Source: Intoshia linei (taxonomy: Eukaryota > Orthonectida > Rhopaluridae). From it: a stretch of DNA of 24,882 bases. The notes beneath the pieces were generated by a model that was not told the origin of the DNA, did not search any database, and saw only the letters and a list, made by a program, of their open reading frames with translations. The translations under genes and the position numbers were made by a program. Shown piece by piece: positions 10,594-22,900 of this stretch (its first letter is position 1; every line of letters starts with the position of its first letter). The stretch covers positions 1-24,882 of the forward strand of contig LWCA01000517.1 in NCBI GenBank assembly GCA_001642005.1. The letters run 5' to 3'.

Positions 10594-10725
10594 TGTTAAT
10601 CCCTTTGAAAGGTTTTTTAAGCTTTATTTTCCAGGATTTGTTAAATAGGATTTAATTTACATATTTTTAAACAAGTTGTAATAAACTTTGAGCTTGATAT
10701 TGTAAGTCTTGGTAACCGTACAACA
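10594..10725 (-). repeat. 3' LTR of the minus-strand element
   Basis: Direct-repeat partner of 11896-12025. Both share the core CAGGATTTGTTAAATAGGAT and the end GTAAGTCTTG(G/A)TAACCG. It is bounded by TG and CA dinucleotides and adjoins the purine tract. Confidence 0.7.
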
Positions 10726-11895
10726 CCTCCCCCCCAAGAATGAGCGGTTCGAAAGCTGAGAATGAGTGAGGTGAGAGGAGACTGATATAGGTAATTGGAG
10801 GATAAAAAGAGTTTGAGGTAGTTGAGATGAAATTGAGAGATTATAGTCTCTTGAAATTTGATTGTGAGATGATGAGCCACACCTGACGCAGTTTTTGAAA
10901 TTAAGTGGCCTGGTTCATTGAAGTGATATGTATCCAAATTCGCTACAATTGAAGCACGTGAGCTTTGAGGTTGTTGAGCGTGAGTTTCGTTGAGGTCTCG
11001 GAGTAGATGAGGATGATGATGAGGTCGTTGAGATAATTGATTCTATGAGGTCTGGAATTTCCCTTGAGGAATCGAATCTTTTGGAGTTGATGAGAGTTGA
11101 GTTTTTTGAGGAGTAATTGATCTGCGAGATCTGAGGTATGAAAATGAGGAAAGTTTGGGAATGCCGAAATCAGGCAGCACTCAATTACAGTTTTGAGATT
11201 TTTTACATTCCCGATTTTGAGTGTGAGATTGAAGATTTTGTCAAATTTTAAATTGAGGTTGTCATGTGATGAGATTCTTCGAAGATCTCCCAAAAGCGTT
11301 TTATTTTGTCTTCTATGGAGTTTTTGACTGATCATGATTTTTCTACTTTATCTTCCAAATGAAGCGGGTTGTTAGTTGCAATATGTCCCATTTGGTCTCA
11401 TTATCTCAATTATTTAATTTGGCCTATAGTGGGAATTTTTTATTGAAAATTTTCTGATTTTTTGAGGCATAATTTCTTAGCTCTTGAAAGATGGAATTAT
11501 CTGGGAGTCTTGTTGAGTTTCCTGCTCCATTTTTTCTGGCATTCTGAGAAATTTTCAAAAAATTTTGATGAACTTTTCAAAAGTTTTGAATCAAAACACG
11601 TCGTGTGATCGATGATAGGTTTTTTTTTTAAATTTTTAATAACCAATGAGATTAGCGAGACCCAGGAGTATCTTGAGAAAACATAATGAGAGTGTAGCGT
11701 AAAATATACAGCAAAGATACGACTCTATTATGCAGCTAATCTGTATTAATTATTTTTTGAATGACAAGTTTATGAGAAATGATAATTTTGAGATCTTTTG
11801 AGTGAGCGATGTTGAAAACAGTCGCTACAATTTGGAATCTTCCTGTTTCTATTTTTTTTTTTTTAGAATAAAAAATTTTTTTACTGTTTAAAAAT

Positions 11896-12025
11896 TGTTA
11901 GCCCTTTGAAAGTTTTTTAAGCCTTATTTTCCAGGATTTGTTAAATAGGATTTAATTTACAAATTTTTAAACAAGTTGTAATAAACTTTGAGCTTGATAT
12001 TGTAAGTCTTGATAACCGCACAACA
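11896..12025 (-). repeat. 5' LTR of the minus-strand element
   Basis: Direct-repeat partner of 10594-10725, differing at only a few scattered positions. The sequence just inside it on the minus strand is A/T-rich (ATTTTTAAACAGTAAAA) and does not resemble the usual TGG-starting primer-binding site. Confidence 0.7.
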
Positions 12026-12030
12026 TAACG

Positions 12031-12751
12031 TATTAATTTTGTAATCAGGCTTTTATTATAAAACTATTTTGAAAGACAAAGATAATCCTCAATTTCGACT
12101 TTATTTAGATTAATTATAATACAGTATTACACTATTGTGTACAATATATAACGTGATCTAAAAATAATGTGGGAGGAATATTTGTGTATTGTACACGTTA
12201 ATAATTCTATGACATTGACGATTAAATAATAAATAGTAATATTGAAATGCTAAGGTCAACACATTGTACCAATTACATTAGTTTATTGTTATCAGATCAA
12301 TGAGTAGTAATAATAATTCTATGCTCTAAACTCTAACTAAACAATGCATTCTATACATGTCGAAATAACCATTGAAATGTGAATTATCACACCCATTTTA
12401 AATTATTCCATGCACTAACATTAAAATATAATCAAAAGTCATTTTCCAATTTTGATAAATTTCGTGGGAAAATAAAAATATCCATTAATTCAAATAAACG
12501 TGTTTGATTGATGATGAAAATAATGTAAAATATATAATTTATAGCAGCAAAATTAGAACAAATAAAATACAACCCAAACAAAGACCGACAATATCGTAAG
12601 CAGCTTAATAAGATAAAATATGAATACTTTTTTAGGAGAACCACAAAAACTATCGCAAGATTTAGAAGAACTGGACAAATATATATCTGTGTATAGCAAT
12701 CGAAATAGATTGTAGTCAATGAAAAAATTAAACTTTATACCAAGCCAACGT
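12031..12751. other. Intergenic stretch, no gene recognised
   Basis: AT-rich DNA between the LTR element and the membrane-anchored protein gene. A 95-codon minus frame (12432-12719) is hydrophobic and Tyr/Phe/Ile-rich, as expected for random AT-rich sequence. It should include the 3' UTR of the gene ending at 12752, but no AATAAA was found on the minus strand near it. Confidence 0.4.
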
Positions 12752-13704
12752 TTAATATATTATATATTTAAATAAATTACATTTCAAAAAATATACTAGA
12801 TATATTAATAATAGAAAAATAAAAGAGTAAATGTATAAATGATAATTTGGTAAACGACTATGAATAGGTTGGTCAATATCTATGAGTATTTTTGGTTTAG
12901 CTTTACGTTTCTTTCTGAATCGTTTTTTCTTTTCATTTAGATTTGTAGTGGGTTTTGGTAGAAGAGAAATTTTACCAAATTCAATTTCATTGTCTTGTTC
13001 AATTTCCAAATTGCAAAAAATATTATCCAATTTGAGAGGACTTGCATTGAACTCTTTTTCTTTTTTATTTTTAAAAAATTTTCCAACACACTTGAATTGA
13101 CCAGATTTAACTATTGGTTTTGATGTGGTTTTGCCGAATTTAGACTTTTGTAATTTATTTTTTTCATTGGCGATTAAACCGTAATGTTGGTTGGGTACAT
13201 CAATTTTAGATTTTTTATTGTTTTTGACGTTTTTAATATATGATTCTTTATTCTTACAGACAGTTTTAGAAACTTTAGAATCAACATTAGTGGTAGAGTT
13301 GATACCAAAAACTTTTACATCATTAACATAAACTTTTCGATGTATCACATTGTCATGTTCCCATGTTGAACGATTCGAATTCAATCCTATTCCCAAACTA
13401 GTGTCACTCGAATCAACGGTTGATACTTCTAATGACTTTTCAGATCTACCATCAGAATCTGGATACCTAGAGTAAGCAGACTTAAAAGGTTCAATATGAG
13501 TAATAATTATGGAATTTGAAAAATTCTTATTTTGTAAAATAACTTGCTCTGATACTGGGAAAATTGGTGAATTTCTTACAGACTCATTCAATTTCTTTTC
13601 GTACATTTCATTGAAAGGAGAAATGTAATTTTTATCTAAAATTTAAATAAAATTTATCAATAAAAACTTGTAAAATTACCATTCGCATGCATTTTCTGAT
13701 ACAT
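12752..13704 (-). CDS. Unidentified 302-aa protein with a C-terminal membrane anchor, two exons
   Basis: Proposed exons are 13704-13680 and 13635-12752. They are joined across a 44-nt GT-AG intron (GTAATT...TTTTAG) in phase 1 and give 303 codons with stop. Without the intron, the second exon still starts at an internal ATG (13606) with 284 aa. The protein is hydrophilic and Ser/Asn/Lys-rich over about residues 1-265. It has a strongly basic patch (KKKRFRKKRKAKPK) at about 245-260 and ends with one hydrophobic segment (YIYSFIFLLLIYLVYFL) followed by a short tail. This layout suggests a tail-anchored or single-pass protein with a disordered cytosolic part. I recognise no catalytic motif or family. 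It lies 245 bases downstream of the mind bomb stop, on the same strand. It could be a fast-evolving lineage-specific gene. Confidence 0.6.
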
Positions 13705-13926
13705 AATATTAATTTTAAAAAGTCATATCAAATATATTTAGCACAATCACTACTATGTTTGAATTGAAATATATTAGTAGTCGTATTCAACTATTCATAT
13801 AGTTACAGATTATAATTAATATTAATGAATCGAGTAATTATCATTAAGAGATCAAGTGTCTGGGTTGTCAAAGTTGTATGTAGTCATTGCATTCATTTTA
13901 TCATGTTACTAGAGTTATTTATAAAT

Positions 13927-13932
13927 TTTATT
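13927..13932 (-). promoter_or_regulatory. Poly(A) signal AATAAA of the mind bomb gene
   Basis: AATAAA on the minus strand starts about 18 bases after the mind bomb stop codon (13952-13950). If used, the 3' UTR is very short, which fits the next gene beginning at 13704. Confidence 0.55.
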
Positions 13933-13949
13933 GATGGTATCACAGCAAA

Positions 13950-16900
13950 CTAAAAATACAAGCTATTTTTGGATTTAATTTTTTTTCTGCATATGTGGCA
14001 TTCCTCCAATTTTATGCTGCACGATTTGCAGACAGTGTGACCGCAATTAAAAACAATGTCACGTTGGTTGTCTAGGCATATTAAACAAGTTATAGTGTAT
14101 TCTAGTTCATCTATCCGATCTTTCAGTTCTTCCATGTCTCCATCTATATTTTTAGATATTTCTAATGCTTTGTATTGAGTTTTGATTGGTTCGTTCCGAA
14201 TGATTTCATTGTCTATTTTTAGATTTATCAAATTTTATTTTAAACATAAATAACAAAAATTTACTTGATACTACTAATTTCGTTTGAATGTTTTGATGGC
14301 ATACTAGACATTCTTTGATTTTTAGGCTATCGTCTTTACATGCAATTATATGCGTGCACGGCATCATTCGCCTACATTTTATTTACATTTTTTTTAATTT
14401 TTAATACACTAATCGTCTGGTATCCAGGCATATCATACATCTTTTTCTAGATTCCAAATCCCTAAATGCATCACATTATCTATCAGCTAAATGTAACCAA
14501 CTCCTCGATTTTTCGCTTTACTTCATTGGTTAAAGCATTTTTGTAATATATTCGAAATTTTTGAAGAACAGTCATGTCTCCATTGATTAAACTTTCAAAA
14601 CTAGCTCCAACTAAATAAATTCATTACATTAACTAAGTTGTCTACTGTTTATAACCAATACCGGCAATGTCGAGGTTGGAGTTTTTGCTGATAATTTTTA
14701 AATAAATAAATCGGATTTAAAAAAATTAAGTAAAAAAACAATAAAGAAAAAAACACAGTTTAAAATGTAATTTAACTGTCGTCTTACTATTCATTTTCTA
14801 AATACCAGAATTTCATAAAGATATAAAATAAAGTTAAATTTAAATTAAATTTGAAAAACGATAGTTACAATATTTTTTAATATTGAATATTCAAATTCAA
14901 AAATGTAATCTCAATAAAAATCTTATCACAGTCAAATTTCAATTAAATTTTACTGATTGGAATATAGATTTTTGAATTATCGGTAACAAAGTGTTTAAAA
15001 CTGTACTATAAAAATTTTTGATTTTAAATTTGAATTTGAAAAATTTTGGACGTTTTAGACTCGATTTCCGCCACATCGTTTGATGCACGGTCCAAATTTC
15101 GTGTTCAGATCGTTTATTTACTTGTTAATTTACTCGTATGGTCTGAATTATTAATAAGGTTTTGAAATTATATAAATTTATTAATATAAATTCTCCTCCA
15201 ATTAATCTGAACTTTTCTCAATAAAATAAAATCTTTATTAAGTTTCTATTTAATACATGTAATAATTTAAGTAAAGCTGGGTTGGCTACTTACGATTTAT
15301 CAAGTTTATCTCTAAAGTATTTTATTAAAATTATTAAAAAATATTTTAGATTTGATCATGATTCATCATTATAATGAATTTACTGTTATTTACTAGCAAT
15401 ATGAAGCTGGAAGATGAAGCAAAGCATTACAAAACTTTTAATTTTTTAAAGAATTTATTAACATATTAATGTAAGCAAAAAATAAACACACCAAATTAAC
15501 CAACCTCAGACTAAATTAAAAACATACGTAATAATAGATAGAGGATTAGAACAATATTTCCTTTGGTTACTTTAAATTTTGATATAGATATCTTTAATTT
15601 TTTAATCTAAATTGAATTACATTTATACATTTACCAACATTTCTTATTATTACAATTACAAGTCGATCCTAAAATGCTCGACCAAGTAAATATAAATAAC
15701 TACTCACACAAATAATCTTATATAATTTTCAATTTCAGTAAATTTTGATCAAGGTTAATCTATTTGTATGTACAAAATTAGGGCTAAAATAATTCATATC
15801 TATATCAAACAGAACACCATTTATGAGATGTCATCGTCATTCTAGTTAATTTTATAGATACAAATTGTTAAACAGCTAACAGATTTCCATTGTGAAAAAT
15901 TCTCTACCCCTCAGAAAAGAGATTCTCAAATTTTTCAAGTATCTCCCTAGGTTTATTAGTTATAAACAGTGTCTATTGGACATTAATGTAATTTGCAAAT
16001 AATAATAAATTGAATTACTATATTGTATATTATTTCATTATTATCTTCTTTACACGGTCTAATATGCATAATAGCCAATGCTACCGAATTGTTTTCATTA
16101 GCATCATTAATTGTTATATTTGCGCCTATTATAAGGTAAAATTTTGAATTTTAAATAAATGGTGGTGAACTGGGTAAGTCCCTGTCCGTATTATATAATA
16201 AATGTCTGTCTCATTGCCCGGTTCCTTACATATTTAGCGTAATTTTACGGCTCAAAATATAGTTAGAAAGTGATTTTTAATGATAATAAATGAACTCAAT
16301 GCAATATTAAACGATCAGTTGAACTGGTATAATAACTCAGATGTATCCAAAACATTTAAAATTAATGCCAGAACAATTGTCAGTCCTCATCGGAAGAGTT
16401 CCTGCATGCATACTTTCTTTTTTGTCCGATATTATCATGGTAATAAATCGAAGCTGTTAAACTGTTTTGAGTTTGCCGCAGAATCAATTAAAACCATAAA
16501 AATGGAGTACTGAAATAACCACAAAAACACCCAAAATTATATATAGGATGCATCCTCTCATTTTTTATCATAGACAACTGAGTGTCTATGAACTGTGAAC
16601 TAAGTGTCATGTTAGTTGTTGGTGTGGCATTTAATGTCCTTAAACCTGGATAGAACAAGAAAATATTATTGCATCTGTAGTATGCCATTATTTTAATGTA
16701 TTGGGAGGAATTTTAAATCGTATAACAGCCGCCAAATGGTATATCCTAACTTATATAAAAGGCTACGTGATTTTTGTTTGTGTTTGTCTGTGTGTGTTCC
16801 ACTTTATTGAAATAACTACCACTCTTAGAATTTTTTAAAGACCACATTTCAATTACAGTTTTTTCCGGGATGTATAATAAGATAAATTTCAATCCTCCAA

Positions 16901-19900
16901 TTTTACATCTTACAGGTCAAACCCTGTTGTCTCTCTTTTTGAAGAGCAAACGAGTTGGAGAATTTAAAAAAATATATCAATTGTCCTTCTTTTTGAAATC
17001 AAACGAGTTGGAGAATTTAAAAAAAGTATAGTTTTTTTCGGGACATATAATAAGATAAATTTCAACCTCCCAATTTCACATCTTACGGGTCAAAAACCCC
17101 AGTTGTCCTCTTTTTGAAAATCAAACGAGTTGCAGAATTTAAATAAATATATACGCTGATGCGAATTTTAAAATCATAAACATAACATAAATTTAAATTT
17201 AAAAAAATTGTATCTTCAGGGCCAAAACCACAAATTACCCTTCTTTTTTTAATGAAAACAGCCTTAGAATTTCAAAAAATTTACAGGTGGTACAGTTATA
17301 TCCTGTTAACACACATAAAAATTTTCAATCTGAATAAGTGACGACTTCACGGTCAAAAAAGCATTTTGGTATTTATATATTTTTTTCCGAAATATCTTAG
17401 TAAAACAAAAAATGTGAAATAATTAATGGTCTGAAAATTAAAAAAAAAATTATTCTGATAGAGCTTATTCCAGTTGATATAAATACAAAATTTCAACCTC
17501 AGAAATCTAGGCATTTCCGGTGAAAAATAATTTTTAATATATTATCAACCAATATTTTTCAAATATTTCGAATTAAAATAAAAATGAAAATGCAAATTGA
17601 ATTCTATAATTTCAAAAAAAATGTGCATTGTACGTCTACACATTTCCAATAAAGACATATGAATAAAAATCTATATAATTCATTTCTTCGAAAATTTTTT
17701 CATTGCTACGCAATTTTTAAAATTCAAATTTTCATTTTCACAGTAAGCGTCACCTACATGGGTTATGAGAAAAAAAGTGTGTTGCAATTGTATATACAAT
17801 CAAGGACTTTCAACAAGTTAAACTTAAGCTGTCCTTAATACAGTACATATATTTATAATAATCATGTACATATAATACATATATTGTAACTTATGAAAAA
17901 TATTAGGAATTAAATATCAATATTTAAAATTATTAAGCTATTATTTCAGGGATGGCAACCAAATGAAATATGGTGTGTTAGTTTTGAGATTATATTGGAA
18001 AATTATTTTTTGATGTGTTTCTTTATAAAAAAAATGTTACTCAGTCTTCCAATTTAAACAAAAGCTAAATTTTTTACCTATATGAGAGAAAATGAGTAAA
18101 ATTTTTCAATGATATGCTAATAAACTATGTTTTTTCATGGAATCTAATTCTTTTAAGATTTTTTAAGATGTATATTTTTGGAAGTGTATTAAAAAATCCT
18201 TCAAGTGTGCATTTTAACACGAGAATAAACTTTTTACCATCACCATACTATTTGAACGAAAAACACAAAATGATACAGATCTTATTGTAAATTACCATAT
18301 TTTAAAAGTTCAATGATACATTGACTTGTTCCGTATTTAATGGCATGATGAAGTGGAGTATCTCCTTCAAAATTTCTCTTGTTTATATAGTTTGAGTTGG
18401 TCTGAGTTTTTTAATTATTACTAATTCAAATTAAATATTTTTAATATTAAATTATAATTATTTTACTTTACTTTAATCTATTTAACATTTTAATTATAAT
18501 CGGAAAAGTACAAATAGAAAAACTTTGAGAAATAGTCGGATGTGGTTTTCAACATTTTAGAATACGAACATCAAAATTAACATTCATCAGTGATGAATCA
18601 TCACTTGATTACTCAAAAATGGTACAATTTCCTTTTTTATTCGAGATATTGTTCCTTTACTCATTGCATACATTACTCATAGTTTTCGTTCAAATAACGT
18701 TTTATCTTAAAAGCTTTTAATTTAGATATTTTTATTTTGTGTCATAATTTAATTTTTATAAAAAAATAAAGTGCCCCAAAACGAGGCCTATTTGACATTT
18801 ATTTATATGAAATAGTATAAAATACTATCAAACTAACACAATATTGAAAAAAAGCTACAAAAGCGAGGGTGCCCGCTGCCGCGGTTCGCCCCAAACCGGG
18901 TCTGACTGTATTAACATTTTTACAATTGTAAAATTAATTTTATAAAATTATTGTTACCATCATGAAAATTTTTGAAATTGCGTTTTTAAATAATTTTTAA
19001 AACAGGTAATATTTAATAATTTCTGTAGCTAAAATCTCAATTTTTCAAATGATAGGATCCTACAAGGTATATTAGATTTATTTCAATGTCAATTAAAATT
19101 AAAGTATTGTAAAACTGTAAAAATCTAGTAATGATTATTTTTTCCATGTTTTGACGTGTTATGATTAATTTTGGTAATTAGTTATAAATTATACTAATAA
19201 TTTACATATTTATTTAACACACATTTACATTTCACATTTAAATATTATTATTTAATCTAATTTACTTATTGTTATTAAATATAACTTATATATAGTTGAT
19301 TTTGATATTTAATATTTCACAATGTATTAGTGTAATGGTAAGTTACTATAAATTACATTTAAGGCCATAGAAGAGATAATATCAGTAAATCCAATGTACG
19401 CAGCAAAGTGAAATACATTCCAATCCTCTAAAACGTGCCGATCCATTGTTTCTGAAAATAATTTGACTATATTGTGCACTGCTCTAAATTATTTTTATAG
19501 TTTTTCATCAATACATTTATTAATATATTTTTTTCATATACAGTCAATTTAACGTAAGCTTTCAATTTTATTCAATTTAACTTTTTTAATCACTAATGCT
19601 AATCACAATACTTTTTCCTGTGTATTTTTGAACGAAAATTAAGAAAAATACATGTATTTAATAATTGGTTTATCAATTTTCTAGGGTTTTTAAAATAAAC
19701 GTATTCTAACTTACTAAAAATTACTAACTTTACTTAGTATGTAAAAGGAGTACTTTATTTTATATTATTTTGATGAGTTGAAAATTTGTTTGAATTTATG
19801 TTGTCTTCACGTAAAATGTGATTACATACATGTATATTCTATTTCGAAATATTTTCTGACTAATTAATGAGATTTCTGCAATACGGCTCGATGCACGACC

Positions 19901-22900
19901 TCTAAATTTTTTAATATCTACCATTCAGTTACAGCCTTTACCAAATAAACACAAACTTCGAATCGTGCTTTGGGCCGTGTTGCAGAAATCTACATAGATG
20001 GATAGGGTTATTTTATTTATTACGCTCCATTTCTGTAAAATATAGCATTGAATAATGGTGTAAATCCATTGTTGTTAATAATATTTAAATTTATATTTTC
20101 TATACATAGTATATTATCTACCATCGTCAATTCACTAAATGCAACAATGTCGTGTATAACTGTATCTCCATAAATATCCTAAATTAAGATATTATTATAT
20201 TATTTTACATATTATATTATGTTAATGAAAAACAATAGAATATACTTGAAGATATATTAAAGCACCATGACTAATCAACTCATTGAAGCAGCTCAAAAAT
20301 CCCATATTTGCTGCTATATGTAAAGGAGTAAATCCAAATATATTTACAGCATTTATATCCGCTTTATGTTCAATTAACACTTTAATTATTTCTTCGTTTC
20401 CTCTAAAAATACATTATTTGGATTTTTTTTAAATTAATTATGTTACAATATATGTACAATAATATATGTAATTATTAATGCGAACAACGTCATAAAAAAT
20501 TATTATTTTTTTTAATAGTAAAAAAATGTTAAAAATGTAAGAAGGAACTCTAATACTCTAACTCATCATCAAGTGTTAAAAGATCCGTTTTCGTTGTTGA
20601 AGAATATATTATCCGACCAAAAAAATTTTTTAAAAACAAATATTTATAAATATATTCTATTGTACTATAACAGCGGTTCCCAACATACTTCACAGTTAGT
20701 ACCCCTAAGCTAAAAAAAAATTGTTAAAACTCTACTTGACTCTAAATGGATATCTAAAAAATCGTTAATGATTGAACTGACGAAATAAGGGCGTAAATGT
20801 ATTTAATATACAATCTTAAAAATACCGAGACTATCAAATAGACGTAAATACATAAGGAACTAAGTATATTATTACAAATTAATTTTTATTTTCAATTATT
20901 TTTGGGATTTAAAAAAATATATATAATTTATGAGTCATAGTATCAGACGAGCTGGCACTCTAAAATATTTTCTGGTGTCCCTAGGGGTTCCAGTATCTTC
21001 ATTTGAGATCAGCTGTACTATAATAAATGAATTTGTCATAAAAGGTCATATTATTTTTGGGAAATGTCATATTTTTTTTGAATTTTTGGTCATAAATAAA
21101 TTACTTTAGTAATTATATATTACTATTTTTTTTACGTCAGTGTTTACCCCTCTAGTATCATCGTCAATGTTTTAATATTTTATGATAATTAAAGTTATTG
21201 ATCGTCCATTGGATAAGGCAAATTTCATTTAAAAGTGTATTATACGTCTTAAATTTATTTCATAATTTAATTCACTGTAGGACAAGAACAGCAAACTGGT
21301 CCATATTGACTCCTGGTTATGTCTATATGAAAAAATAACAAAATTTTACATAGAGCTAGATACTCATATTCTGAATGCTCATTTTAAAAGTCATATTTGG
21401 AAATTACTAAAATGGTCAATGAATAATGGGTTTAACTGAGCTACAGCTGATAAGGAATAATATTTTTTTCACGTTTCAAACGTATACAAATAAGTTTTAC
21501 GCAATTACCAACATACTAAAGAAAATTTTTTATAAATTCTTTTTTGGCTCCCTAATAGTCATGCAACATTCAATTCTACACAAAGGAAGTACGGATAAAT
21601 TGATTAGACTAATTAAATTTGTATTTTTAAATTTTAAAAAAGTAAAATGTAGCCAACTGTACATTATACAATGCGTTGCAAAAGTATAAACATACCTTCA
21701 TATATGAAGAAGAGGGTCAAATAACCATGGAAAAATATTTTTATTGGTAAACTAAGTTTTACTTATTAATGAATAAAACTCAAAATTTGGCCGTAGCCAT
21801 AGAATTTTGACACATTTACTAAAATAATATATCATTAAAATATATTTTGTTACAAAATTATAAACAGTGTTTAACGTATAATAACTCTTATAATCAGAAA
21901 GATCGTTCTGGGAATTTAGTAATAAGGGCTAAGCCAAATATCTTTTTATCACGCATTACTTCTTTAGAAACGCGACAATATTAATTTTATATTTGTTAAA
22001 AATTTTTATAACATTTTACTATGAGAATAATGTTTAATTTAAACTTTTTAGGGAAAAATTTCGATGTTGAGTGGCCCGGTACAAACTCAACCAATTTGAA
22101 TAATTTTTTCAGGAAAGTGATCATCACCAATAATCCTGATGCTGAAAAATAATTTTTGATCTTTGAAAAAAATATGCAAAAGTGATCACCCTATTATACA
22201 GTGTATACAAATAAATGTAAAAATTACAAATAACAAGCTAAATGAAGAGGAGTTTCATAATATCTGGATCTCGGATCGACATTATATCCTTCCTTTATCA
22301 AATAATGTATAATGCTTGCATTATTAGGATTTATAGAGACAAAATGCATTACGGAATAACAGTAAGTGCCATACATAAAATTTTTCTAAATTTATAATTT
22401 TTGATTTTTAATCGTTTTTTAATTATTCCGTACTATTACCTCAAATTTATGTATATTTTTTTTCATAGTTTCAACATCACTCGAATAACCACACAGAGGT
22501 AAAATAAATGTTTTAGTTATGGAATCGATTGAATTTATAACATAATCTATAATAATTATAATAATACATCATCATAATAAGAGGTCGCGTGACCGTTCAA
22601 GATATTATAATTTTTTTAGAAAATATGCAATTAAAATTTAAATTTAAAAAGTAGAAAAATAACTTCATATGTCACTATGCACAAATAGAAGTTATATTCT
22701 TTACTCGGGAGCCCGAGGACTTAAAATGTACTATTTTGAGAACCAATGTAGCTTTATTCTATTTTATTTAATGTTATACATACTTTTCAAATCCAAGTAA
22801 AGTGGAAGTTTGTAAATCAGAGTAGCATACATTTCTTTCCAACCGCGTTGAACAATAACTAAAAATTTTGGAAAAAGTAATTTTATTCCATCATATTGAG

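Larger units (their letters stand above)
10594..12025 (-). mobile_element. Short non-autonomous LTR (TRIM-like) retroelement, minus orientation
   Basis: Two direct repeats of about 130 bp, 10594-10725 and 11896-12025, are nearly identical by eye. Each begins TGTTA and ends ACAACA, so both have TG...CA termini in either orientation. They are flanked by near-identical 5-mers, TAGCG (10589-10593) and TAACG (12026-12030), as in LTR target duplications. On the minus strand, a purine run (TTGGGGGGGAGG, 10726-10737) abuts the repeat at 10594-10725, which fits a polypurine tract next to a 3' LTR. The 1.17-kb interior has no recognisable gag, protease, reverse transcriptase or integrase. I could not identify a tRNA primer site. 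Confidence 0.7.
14611..18295 (-). other. 3.7-kb mind bomb intron with repeats, no gene
   Basis: This intron runs from a GTAATT donor after TAT G (18296) to the TTTAG acceptor before 14610. It contains the reiterated segment 16859-17270, a hairpin at 16167-16225, a half copy of the 120-bp inverted repeat near 15062, and long AT-rich stretches. Small frames at 16280-16513 (+) and 16488-16688 (-) have no recognisable domain. Confidence 0.6.

Noticed and set aside
10943-11335. 130-codon minus frame as a gag-like gene
   Set aside because: It lies inside the LTR element but has no zinc knuckle, protease or other retroelement motif; kept only as a note on composition.
12432-12719. 95-codon minus frame with several hydrophobic segments
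   Set aside because: Its Phe/Ile/Tyr/Leu richness is expected from AT-rich DNA, and there is no motif, good start context or neighbour to support it.
14371-14411. Apparent phase clash inside the first RING
   Set aside because: The donor GT|GTATTA, two bases later than first tried, restores phase and gives the expected RLV residues.
14461-14502. Apparent one-base frameshift before the first RING
   Set aside because: Using the donor GA|GTTGG instead of TTG|GTTACA gives the correct phase and a 40-nt intron, so there is no frameshift.
18862-18920. tRNA gene suggested by GGTTCG
   Set aside because: No acceptor stem, D arm or anticodon arm can be folded around it.
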